In this document: positions 1 through 5,396 of the stretch, piece after piece
Position numbering within the stretch: the first letter of the stretch is position 1
Layout: every line of letters begins with the position of its first letter
Assembly: GCA_937881155.1 (NCBI GenBank)
Contig: CALGFI010000077.1
Location: 1-5,396, forward strand
Direction: 5' to 3'
Length of the DNA stretch: 5,396 bases
Source: an uncultured bacterium
GTDB taxonomy: Bacteria > Actinomycetota > UBA4738 > HRBIN12
Notes under the pieces: generated by a model
Seen by the model: only the letters and a program-made list of their open reading frames with translations
Database searches by the model: none
What the model was told of the DNA's origin: nothing
Program-made: the position numbers and the translations under genes

Positions 1-57
1 CTCGAGGCCGAGCGCCGCACCGAAGCCAAGCGGAAGGCGGCGCAATCCTCGCGCTGA
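1..57 (+). CDS. 3' end of an unidentified plus-strand gene (partial)
   Basis: An open frame runs from the window edge to a TGA at 55-57 and encodes 18 residues, ending in AAQSSR. The tail is highly charged and alanine-rich (LEAERRTEAKRKAA), which suggests a helical or basic C-terminus. The third codon positions are mostly G or C, like the real genes here. The stop lies only 10 bases from the stop of the convergent minus-strand polymerase gene, the tight tail-to-tail spacing expected of two real genes. Too little is present to name it. Ku, the usual partner of LigD polymerases, often ends in a basic alanine-rich tail and is one candidate, but this is only an inference from context. Confidence 0.5.
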   Translation, partial: LEAERRTEAKRKAAQSSR

Positions 58-67
58 GGCGCGACCC

Positions 68-1396
68 CTAGGTGCCCATCGGCGACGGCCAGTCGCCGTC
101 GCCGCGGAACTCCGCCCACGGGTCGTAGTCGACTTCGAGTGCTTCCTGCGACGGCCGCTGCTCTTCGGGCACGTGCTCGAGGTTCACGCGGATGCGCCAC
201 CAGGCCTTGAAACGACCGCGCATCGAGTCGACGAGCACGTCGGCGGGCTGAAGGTGCTCCGCGGCAACGGCGTGCCGTTCCTTCCATCGCTCGAAACCCG
301 CAAGTGCTTCGTCCTTCGACTCGGCGCGGGCGATCTCGATCAGCGGCTTCGTGCTCTGCCGGCGCCCGGTTCCGGTTCCGCTCGACTTGGGCGGCGTCTT
401 CCTCCTCCGTGACGGCTGCACGCGCGGGGGTTCGTCCTCGCCCTTCGGGAAGTGCGGCGGCCACGGCGCGTCGCCGAGTCCCTCGCGCTCGTCTCGATCG
501 GCGAGCTCGAGCAGCGCGTCGAGCGTGTGCGACACCTCGTCGATCTCGGCGCCGGGATCGCCGACTGTCTGCAGGCGTTCCGAGATCGTCGCGACGGTGT
601 ATGCCGCCGGGTCCACAGCAGCGACCTCGTCCCAGTCGAGCGGCGTCGAGATGCGCGCGTCCGCCACCGGACGGATCGAGTACGCGCTCGCGACGGTTCG
701 GTCTCGTGCGTTCTGGTTGTAGTCGACGAAGACGCCGTGACGCTCCTCCTTCCACCACGCGCTCGTCGCTTTCGGTGAGCGCCGCTCGACGGCGCGCGCG
801 AGCGCCAGTGCGGCGCGCCGGACCTGCGTGAACGTCCATCGCGGCTCGATCCGAAGGTTCACGTGGATTCCCCGCTTGCCGCTCGTCTTGGGGAACGCTC
901 GGTACCCGAGCTCGTCCAACACGTCCCGCGTGACGAGGGCAGCCTCGCGAACGTCCTCCCACGGAACGCCCGGGATCGGGTCGAGGTCCACGCGGAGCTC
1001 GTCGGGGTGGTCGACGTCGTCGCCTCGGACCGGCCACGGATTCACGTCGACGCAGCCGAGCGTCGCGTGCCACGCGAGATGCGCTGCGTCCGCCATCACC
1101 GGCATCGTTGCAGTTCGTCCGCTGGGGAACGTGATGTGCGCCGTCTCCACCCATTCGGGCGCACCTTTGGGCAGGCGCTTCTGATAGAAGTCCTCGCCCT
1201 CGATCCCGTCGGGGTACCGGTGAAGGACCACCGGACGGTCGCGGCACCCGTGAAGCGCGACCTCCGCGACGTCGGCGAAATAGCGAACGACGTCCAGCTT
1301 CGTCAAACCCGCCCGCGGGAAGTACGGCTTGCTCGGGTTGGTCACGCGGATCTCGCGACCGGCGACCTCGAGCACCTCGGCCTTGGCGGGGCTCAT
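68..1396 (-). CDS. ligD: Stand-alone LigD-type polymerase domain protein (non-homologous end joining), with extra C-terminal domain
   Basis: Predicted 442-residue archaeo-eukaryotic-primase-type polymerase that fills or extends DNA ends in Ku-dependent end joining. Residues 1-305 are the polymerase domain: an N-terminal TNPSKPYFP segment, the metal-binding RVDLDP motif (D137, D139), TSGKRGIHV (H178), a third acidic residue in VFVDYNQNARDRT (D225), and a YSIRP...STPLDWDEV block. The NQNARDRTVASAYS wording resembles the stand-alone actinobacterial PolD1-like group more than the polymerase part of fused LigD. No ligase or nuclease domain is present. A Pro/Lys/Arg-rich linker (about 310-350) leads to a tryptophan-rich C-terminal domain (about 350-430). 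The frame stays open upstream, but I chose the ATG at 1394-1396 because homologues begin shortly before this motif and the upstream ATG at 1436-1438 sits in the terminator hairpin loop. No good Shine-Dalgarno is visible, so a leaderless or weakly initiated transcript is possible. Confidence 0.93.
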   Translation of the reverse strand: MSPAKAEVLEVAGREIRVTNPSKPYFPRAGLTKLDVVRYFADVAEVALHGCRDRPVVLHRYPDGIEGEDFYQKRLPKGAPEWVETAHITFPSGRTATMPVMADAAHLAWHATLGCVDVNPWPVRGDDVDHPDELRVDLDPIPGVPWEDVREAALVTRDVLDELGYRAFPKTSGKRGIHVNLRIEPRWTFTQVRRAALALARAVERRSPKATSAWWKEERHGVFVDYNQNARDRTVASAYSIRPVADARISTPLDWDEVAAVDPAAYTVATISERLQTVGDPGAEIDEVSHTLDALLELADRDEREGLGDAPWPPHFPKGEDEPPRVQPSRRRKTPPKSSGTGTGRRQSTKPLIEIARAESKDEALAGFERWKERHAVAAEHLQPADVLVDSMRGRFKAWWRIRVNLEHVPEEQRPSQEALEVDYDPWAEFRGDGDWPSPMGT

Positions 1397-1418
1397 CGCG
1401 GCTAGCTTGCCGCATAAA

Positions 1419-1455
1419 CGAGGCGCCGGGACGCGCATCGCGTCCCGGCGCCTCG
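1419..1455 (-). terminator. Strong hairpin terminator between the lipoprotein gene and the polymerase gene
   Basis: The arms at 1419-1435 and 1439-1455 are perfect 17-base inverted repeats around a 3-base loop (1436-1438). On the minus strand the hairpin starts 15 bases after the lipoprotein stop and is followed by a short TTT before ATG. This fits an intrinsic terminator, although the T-run is weak, as is common in GC-rich bacteria. It implies that the polymerase gene has its own promoter, which would lie in the remaining 22 bases or inside the hairpin region, or else depends on read-through. Confidence 0.72.
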
Positions 1456-1470
1456 CGCGCTTCGTGAAAC

Positions 1471-2766
1471 CTACGCTGCCAGCGGTAGCACCCGCACGAT
1501 CGGCTCGTCGCTGGGGAGCGGCACGGCAGCGAGCTCGGACCCGGAAGCGGCGTCGAGCACCGCGAGCCTGTCGCCGACCGCTGCGTAGAGGTTCGAGCCA
1601 TCGAAGGACCCACCGATAGAAGACACCACGCCGCCGAGTCGCCACGAGTCGATGACCTCGAACGTCGACGCGTCCAGCGCGGTCACGACCGATCCGTCGT
1701 CCCGGACCGTCGCACTCGTCGTGTCGTCTCCTGCGACCGAGACGAACAACGTTCGCCCGTCAGGGCTGATCCAAGCCGAGGTTCGACCGATCGACCCAAC
1801 GCTCGGCAGGTCGAGCTCGGACGTGCTGACCTTGAGCGACCCCGTGTTCATCGCGGCGACGAGTCCCCGACCGGCGTCGACGATGTACAGGTACGACCCG
1901 TCGGGTGTGGTCGCCATCGCCTGCTCGTCGGCCGGCCGGTCCCACATCGCTCTAGGCAGCCCGACACAGTGCGCCCACCCTTCGTTGAGGCTCAGCACGT
2001 GGACGAACGACACGTTCGCATCGTTCGCAACGGGCGCGTCGTGCGGCGCGTATCCAGGACGCGAGCTGGTGTACAGGGTGTACAGCTGGTCGGCGTCCGG
2101 CGCGAGGAGCTGCGACAGACGGGTTCCGGGCATCCGCTCGGCCGGGCCCTTGAACGGCCCGAAGACCGGCAGGAGCTTCTCGCGGACGAGGTCGAGCACC
2201 GTGACGCGATACGCCGTCGGCGTCTCGGCCGGCAGGTGCTGGATCAGGAACAGGCTACGGTCGTCTGTCGAGAACGCCTCCGGCTCGAAGTTGCCCTCGA
2301 GATCGAGCGTGATCGTCTCGTTCACCCCGGTCGGATCGGCCACGACGATCGTGGTCCGGGCGCGGGGGAATGGAACCGACGGATCCCAGCCCTCGGGCAG
2401 CGGTTCGGTCAGGGCAACGGCCCGCCCACTCTCGGAGACGATGCGCGCCTCGAGCTCGCCCCGAACCGTGATCGTCGATCCGAGCACACCGGTTGCCGCA
2501 TCGCGCTTTTCGACGGCCGTCTCGCGACCATCGAACGACGTGGACAGAACCCATCCGCCGCCGAGGCTCGATACGGAGCCGGGGCCGTCGAACACGACCG
2601 AGCCGGTGGGAACACGAACCACGAGCGGACCGTCGGGCGTACCGAGGAAGAGCGTCTCGGCGGTGAGGTTCCTCGCTGTCGTGGTTTCGGTCGGAGTGGT
2701 GGAGCCCGTGCACGCCGCCAAGAGCAGCGTGAGCGCGGACGCCGTCACGAGCAGCCTGACGCGCAT
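1471..2766 (-). CDS. Secreted lipoprotein with beta-propeller-like (YVTN/WD40-like) repeats, function unknown
   Basis: Predicted 431-residue exported protein. The N-terminus is a lipoprotein signal: MRVR, a hydrophobic stretch (5-16), then the lipobox LAAC with the lipidated cysteine at 19. A Ser/Thr/Pro linker (20-31) follows. The rest reads as repeated beta-propeller blades, most clearly in the C-terminal half: TPDGSYLYIVDAGRG (287-301), SPDGRTLFVSVAG (334-346) followed by ALDASTFEVIDSW, and SFDGSNLYAAVGDRLAVLDAASG (387-409, split here as SFDGSNLYAAV plus GDRLAVLDAASG). Weaker blades lie around 111-120 and 165-200. The family is non-enzymatic as a rule and usually binds proteins or ligands, so I assign no activity. 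The start is set by a strong Shine-Dalgarno (GGGAGG on the minus strand, 2772-2777) five bases before ATG. The frame extends upstream to 3012, but that part lacks a signal sequence and runs under the divergent gene. It is transcribed divergently from the exported protein at 2924. Confidence 0.87.
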   Translation of the reverse strand: MRVRLLVTASALTLLLAACTGSTTPTETTTARNLTAETLFLGTPDGPLVVRVPTGSVVFDGPGSVSSLGGGWVLSTSFDGRETAVEKRDAATGVLGSTITVRGELEARIVSESGRAVALTEPLPEGWDPSVPFPRARTTIVVADPTGVNETITLDLEGNFEPEAFSTDDRSLFLIQHLPAETPTAYRVTVLDLVREKLLPVFGPFKGPAERMPGTRLSQLLAPDADQLYTLYTSSRPGYAPHDAPVANDANVSFVHVLSLNEGWAHCVGLPRAMWDRPADEQAMATTPDGSYLYIVDAGRGLVAAMNTGSLKVSTSELDLPSVGSIGRTSAWISPDGRTLFVSVAGDDTTSATVRDDGSVVTALDASTFEVIDSWRLGGVVSSIGGSFDGSNLYAAVGDRLAVLDAASGSELAAVPLPSDEPIVRVLPLAA

Positions 2767-2923
2767 CGCAGCCTCCCGTTTGGTCGTGAGGCACTGGTCT
2801 CCGTACGCCTCGACCAGAACTACTGCCCGAGCGCGAGGAAGGTTCCATGGAACCGCGGGCGAGCGCGTCCGGTCTGCTCGGTGACGAAGCGGGCATGTGC
2901 CCCGGGACTTTGAGGAGACTGCG
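2767..2923. promoter_or_regulatory. Divergent intergenic control region
   Basis: This is the 157-bp space between two divergent genes for exported proteins, so it must hold both promoters unless one is internal. Visible elements are Shine-Dalgarno sites at each end (minus strand 2772-2777; plus strand GAGGAG at 2912-2917), a 6-base inverted repeat (CTGGTC at 2794-2799, GACCAG at 2812-2817), and a perfect 14-bp palindrome (2841-2854). A small GGGC/GCCC hairpin (2891-2902) lies just before the plus-strand ribosome site. I find no convincing sigma-70-type -35/-10 pair on either strand. Confidence 0.6.
2841..2854. promoter_or_regulatory. Perfect palindrome, candidate operator or paired ECF-type -35 elements
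   Basis: GGTTCCATGGAACC is a perfect 14-bp inverted repeat near the middle of the divergent region. It could be a dimeric regulator site. It also places GGAACC, which resembles -35 elements of some extracytoplasmic-function sigma factors, on both strands. On the plus strand a GTC follows after 17 bases (2872-2874); on the minus strand a GTA follows at the same spacing. This is a reading of the sequence only, and the -10 matches are weak. Confidence 0.35.
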
Positions 2924-3751
2924 ATGCGCGTGAGGCTCGGACTCGTGGCGTTGACGGCGACGGCGCTCGTGCTTTCCGCGCAAACGGCCATGGCCGACGG
3001 CGGCGCGTACATCGAATTCCGCGGGCCGCGTCCAGGGTCACACTTCCTTCCTGGCGACGACGCATCGGGGACGGCGTTCGTGGCGATTCCCGAGCGACAC
3101 GAGGAACTCCTCGACCGCGGGCCGTTCTACATCTATCTCGTCCCGGGCAACAAATGGATCCAGGAGGGAAAGGCCCTTCCCGAAGGGGTCATCAGGCTCG
3201 CCACGGCGACAATCGAGCGCGACTCAGGAACGATCTTCGAGATCAGCACGAGCTTCACGGTGCCCGACGTGCAGGGTGAGTACTACACGATCCAGTTCTG
3301 CAACGAGCCGTGCACGATCTCCGGCTTCCGCGAGTCGCTCTCGGGACAGATCTCGATCGTGCAGACGCTTCGCGAAGCGAGCCTGCTGAACGAGCAGCAG
3401 CGCCTGTACGGCAAGAACTGGCACCTGCGGCGTCAGGTCCGGAAGGCGAACAAGCAGGTCGAAGACCTCCAACTAATGATTGATGCGGCCGGGTCGGAGC
3501 GGAGCAATCTCATCCAACAGATCGACGACCTCGAGGCAGAGATCGTCCGGGATCAGCGGGCGCCCGAGGAGGACGCGCGGCCGCTCGCCGAGGGATGGGC
3601 GCTGGTGGCGATCGCCATCGCGGTCCTCGTGTCATTGGTGGCCGTGACACTCGGCATCGTGTTCTCCAGGCGCCATCGCCCGACGCTGGTCGTGCCGGAC
3701 ACGATCGCCGGGCTCGACGAGGAGCTCGAGGACACGCTCGCCCGAACCTGA
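2924..3751 (+). CDS. Exported membrane-anchored protein: beta-rich domain, coiled coil, C-terminal TM helix; function unknown
   Basis: Predicted 275-residue type I membrane protein. Residues 1-24 form a Sec signal peptide (MRVR, hydrophobic core 5-19, cleavage after AMA). Residues 25-147 are beta-rich, with alternating hydrophobic strands such as FYIYLVPG (68-75) and YYTIQFCNEPC (120-130); the cysteines C126 and C130 may form a disulfide or bind a ligand. Residues about 148-210 look like a charged coiled coil (LNEQQRL...EDLQLMI...IQQIDDLEAEI). A transmembrane helix (about 225-247) is followed by SRRHR, putting the acidic tail in the cytoplasm and the rest outside. I chose the ATG at 2924 over the in-frame GTG at 2897 because GAGGAG lies six bases upstream and the signal peptide begins there. 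I do not recognise a characterised family. The protein may form oligomers through the coiled coil. It has no obvious link to histidine synthesis. Confidence 0.87.
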   Translation: MRVRLGLVALTATALVLSAQTAMADGGAYIEFRGPRPGSHFLPGDDASGTAFVAIPERHEELLDRGPFYIYLVPGNKWIQEGKALPEGVIRLATATIERDSGTIFEISTSFTVPDVQGEYYTIQFCNEPCTISGFRESLSGQISIVQTLREASLLNEQQRLYGKNWHLRRQVRKANKQVEDLQLMIDAAGSERSNLIQQIDDLEAEIVRDQRAPEEDARPLAEGWALVAIAIAVLVSLVAVTLGIVFSRRHRPTLVVPDTIAGLDEELEDTLART

Positions 3752-3767
3752 CGTTGCTTCCGCAACG
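3752..3767 (+). terminator. Small hairpin directly after the exported-protein gene (weak terminator candidate)
   Basis: CGTTGC and GCAACG (3752-3757, 3762-3767) form a 6-bp stem with a TTCC loop immediately after the TGA. No T-run follows, so termination here would be inefficient or Rho-assisted. The remaining bases to 3830 show a TANNNT-like TACCCT at 3815-3820, ten bases before the next ATG, but no matching -35 element. Confidence 0.35.
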
Positions 3768-3830
3768 GCGAAGCGGAGAGTCGAACGACGACATGCCCAC
3801 CATGGTGTTTCGGGTACCCTTTCGGTCCCC

Positions 3831-3983
3831 ATGGACCGGCAAGGGACGCTGCTCTTGGCCCTCGGCCTGTTGATCGTCGCCGCCGCGGTCGTCTCCGCGA
3901 GCGGCTGGATCCTGTTCGTCCGTGACCGTCGCGCGTCCCGCGCCATCACCCCGGAGCATCACGAGGCCATCGAGGGGCACTAG
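3831..3983 (+). CDS. 50-residue single-pass membrane microprotein upstream of hisD
   Basis: An open frame starting MDRQGTLLLALG and ending EAIEGH encodes 50 residues. Residues 6-30 form one hydrophobic helix (including LLIVAAAVVSASGWILFV), followed by RDRRASR. By the positive-inside rule the short acidic and histidine-bearing tail (PEHHEAIEGH) faces the cytoplasm. Two signs argue that it is real: only 4 of its 49 sense codons after the start end in A or T, matching the neighbouring genes, and its TAG shares its last base with the GTG start of hisD, the usual mark of a coupled operon pair. No clear Shine-Dalgarno precedes the ATG; a TACCCT at 3815-3820 could drive a short or near-leaderless transcript. 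I do not recognise a family. Another possibility is that this stretch is only the hisD leader with chance coding potential. Confidence 0.66.
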   Translation: MDRQGTLLLALGLLIVAAAVVSASGWILFVRDRRASRAITPEHHEAIEGH

Positions 3984-5269
3984 TGCTCGAGCTCCTCGAC
4001 CTCCGGGATCGGAGGGAGCGGCTCGAGCCCCGACGCCTCGAGATCGATCCCGACGTATCCGCCACCGTTCGCGACGCGATCGAACGCGTCCGCCGTGAGG
4101 GTGACGCAGCGCTCCTCGAGCTGACGCTTCGATTCGACGGGCCCGATCTTCGTGAACGCGGCCTCGTCGCGACGCCGGACGAGTTCGCAGCGGCGTTCGA
4201 CACCGTTCCGGTGGAGCTTCGCTCGGCGATCGATGCGCTCGTCGAGCGTTTGATCGATCTGCATACACGGCAACTGCCGGTCGAATGGCGGGACGAACGT
4301 GACGGCGTCCGGTTCGGCGAACGCGTGACGCCGCTCAGAGCGGTCGGCTGCTACGTCCCCGGCGGTCGAGCGGTGTACCCGTCGTCGGTCGCGATGACCG
4401 TCGTGCCGGCGTTCGTCGCCGGCGTCGGGCAGATCGTCGTGTGCACGCCACCGCGCTCGGACGGATCGATCCACCCGCTCGTCCTGTACGCGGCCAAACG
4501 AGCCGGCGCGACGACGGTCGTGAAGGCGGGAGGCGCGCAGGCGATCGCCGCGCTCACGTTCGGGACGGACAGCGTCCCTTCCGTCGACAAGATCGTCGGG
4601 CCGGGAAACGCGTTCGTCACCGAGGCCAAACGCCAGGTTTCCGGCGTGGTCGGCATCGACGGACTCGCCGGCGCGACCGAGCTCGCGATCGTCGCCGGTC
4701 CCACGGCGGACGTGCGTTGGCTCGCTGCGGACCTCGTGGCGCAGGCCGAGCACGATCCGGACGCGATCGCCACGTTGGTCGTGCTCGATCCCGATCTCGT
4801 CGAGGCGGTCGAGAAAGCGCTCGAGGCGGAGGTGGCCAAGGCGGCGCGTCGAGACGTCGTCGAGGTAGCGCTGGCGAACGCTCGCGCGGTGATCGTGAAG
4901 GACCTGGAGCAGGCGGTCGACGCCGTGAACGACCTCGCTCCGGAGCACCTCCACGTCGCCATCGATGACGCGGCCTCGTTCGTGTCGGCGGTTCGAGCGG
5001 CGGGCGCGATCTTCGTCGGACCGTTCACGCCCGTGCCGTTCGGCGACTACGGCGTCGCGTCGAACCACGTGCTCCCGACGTCGGGCACCGCGAGGTTCGC
5101 GAACGGGCTGCGATCGTCCGACTTCGTGCGCGTGACGTCGGTCGTCGAGATGACCGACGAGGCGGCTGCCCGACTTGCGCCCGAGGTCAGCGCGCTCGCG
5201 CGGAGCGAGGGTCTTATCGGGCACGCGCGCGCCGTCGAGATCCGCGCCGAGGACGAGGGCGGAAAGTGA
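3983..5269 (+). CDS. hisD: Histidinol dehydrogenase
   Basis: Complete, 428 residues, the normal length for the family. HisD oxidises L-histidinol to L-histidine in two NAD+-dependent steps via histidinal, as a cytoplasmic zinc-dependent homodimer, and completes histidine biosynthesis. Visible signatures are CYVPGGRAVYPSSV (123-136), GPGNAFVTEAKRQV (206-219), and the zinc ligands Q254 and H257 in AQAEHDPDA, D355 in FGDYG and H414 in EGLIGH. The catalytic pair E321-H322 is in APEHLH, and NHVLPT follows at 361-366. All key residues are present, so the enzyme should be active. The GTG start is supported by GAGGGG at 3972-3977, five bases upstream, and by the MLxxxDLR opening typical of actinobacterial HisD. 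It overlaps the microprotein stop by one base and hisC by four. Confidence 0.98.
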   Translation: MLELLDLRDRRERLEPRRLEIDPDVSATVRDAIERVRREGDAALLELTLRFDGPDLRERGLVATPDEFAAAFDTVPVELRSAIDALVERLIDLHTRQLPVEWRDERDGVRFGERVTPLRAVGCYVPGGRAVYPSSVAMTVVPAFVAGVGQIVVCTPPRSDGSIHPLVLYAAKRAGATTVVKAGGAQAIAALTFGTDSVPSVDKIVGPGNAFVTEAKRQVSGVVGIDGLAGATELAIVAGPTADVRWLAADLVAQAEHDPDAIATLVVLDPDLVEAVEKALEAEVAKAARRDVVEVALANARAVIVKDLEQAVDAVNDLAPEHLHVAIDDAASFVSAVRAAGAIFVGPFTPVPFGDYGVASNHVLPTSGTARFANGLRSSDFVRVTSVVEMTDEAAARLAPEVSALARSEGLIGHARAVEIRAEDEGGK

Positions 5270-5396
5270 CGACGGCGTCGCCGCGACCCGGCCTCCGCGA
5301 CGTCGAGCCGTACGAGGCGCCGCAGCTGCGCGTTCGAGCGAGGCTGAACACGAACGAGTGTCCGTACCCGCTGCCGAACGGATTCGCCGACGACGT
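5266..5396 (+). CDS. hisC: Histidinol-phosphate aminotransferase, 5' part (runs off the window)
   Basis: The first 43 codons of a gene that continues past the window edge. HisC is a pyridoxal-phosphate, fold-type I aminotransferase that converts imidazole-acetol phosphate and glutamate to L-histidinol phosphate. The N-terminus shows the family opening: LRDVEPYEAPQ followed by RLNTNECPYPLP, where HisC proteins typically have LNTNENPYPPP or a close variant. The catalytic lysine lies beyond the window. The GTG start at 5266 overlaps the hisD stop (GTGA), with GAGGG at 5255-5259 as ribosome site. The hisD-hisC order and four-base overlap indicate one operon, probably continuing with further his genes. 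Confidence 0.94.
   Translation, partial: MTTASPRPGLRDVEPYEAPQLRVRARLNTNECPYPLPNGFADD

Noticed and set aside
80..104. 9-bp inverted repeat (arms 80-88 and 96-104) near the convergent stops, possible terminator for the gene ending at 57
   Set aside because: It lies inside the polymerase coding sequence, is explained by the repeated Gly-Asp codons and their surroundings, and has no T-run on either side.
1397..1645. N-terminal extension of the polymerase to the start at 1645
   Set aside because: The extra 83 residues are Arg-rich, run through the terminator and into the lipoprotein coding region, and are not part of the polymerase family.
1652..2884. 410-codon plus-strand open frame opposite the lipoprotein gene
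   Set aside because: It is Ser/Arg/Pro-rich with no motif, and mirrors a gene with a clear signal, lipobox and repeats. Long antisense frames are expected in GC-rich DNA.
2897..2923. GTG at 2897 as start of the exported protein
   Set aside because: It would add nine residues including acidic ones before the signal peptide and translate across the GAGGAG ribosome site that serves the ATG at 2924.
2767..3012. N-terminal extension of the lipoprotein to 3012
   Set aside because: It would bury the signal peptide and lipobox internally and overlap the divergent gene; the strong ribosome site supports 2766.
3980..5224. 414-codon minus-strand open frame opposite hisD
   Set aside because: It is Arg/Asp-rich low-complexity translation of the antisense of a fully conserved enzyme gene, with no recognisable domain.

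Overview
The window is a GC-rich, densely coding stretch of bacterial chromosome, most likely from an actinobacterium (Actinomycetota). I base this on the very high third-position G+C, frequent GTG starts, a stand-alone LigD-type polymerase of the kind common in actinobacteria, and a hisD-hisC order. I cannot place it to genus. No tRNA, rRNA, CRISPR array, insertion sequence or prophage signal is visible.

Layout. Positions 1-57 hold the last codons of a plus-strand gene. It converges on a minus-strand gene (68-1396) for a stand-alone LigD polymerase domain of bacterial non-homologous end joining, with an additional C-terminal domain. A strong 17-bp hairpin (1419-1455) separates this gene from a second minus-strand gene (1471-2766), which encodes a secreted lipoprotein with a beta-propeller-like repeat region. 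A 157-bp divergent promoter region (2767-2923) contains a perfect 14-bp palindrome. On its other side, on the plus strand, lies an exported protein (2924-3751) with a beta-rich outer domain, a coiled coil and a C-terminal membrane anchor.

Next comes a 50-residue membrane microprotein (3831-3983) whose stop codon overlaps the start of hisD (3983-5269). The hisD stop in turn overlaps the start of hisC (5266 onward, cut by the window edge). These last three genes look translationally coupled and form the front of a histidine biosynthesis operon. HisD and HisC catalyse the last step (histidinol to histidine) and the aminotransferase step of the pathway.

How the parts relate. The his operon and the end-joining polymerase are ordinary housekeeping and repair genes. 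The less described part is the middle: two divergent genes for surface-exposed, membrane-attached proteins of unknown function. Their ribosome-binding and start regions are nearly identical and they share a palindromic control region. The second is followed by a tiny membrane protein tied to hisD. I see candidates worth checking here, but no firm evidence for a wholly new system.
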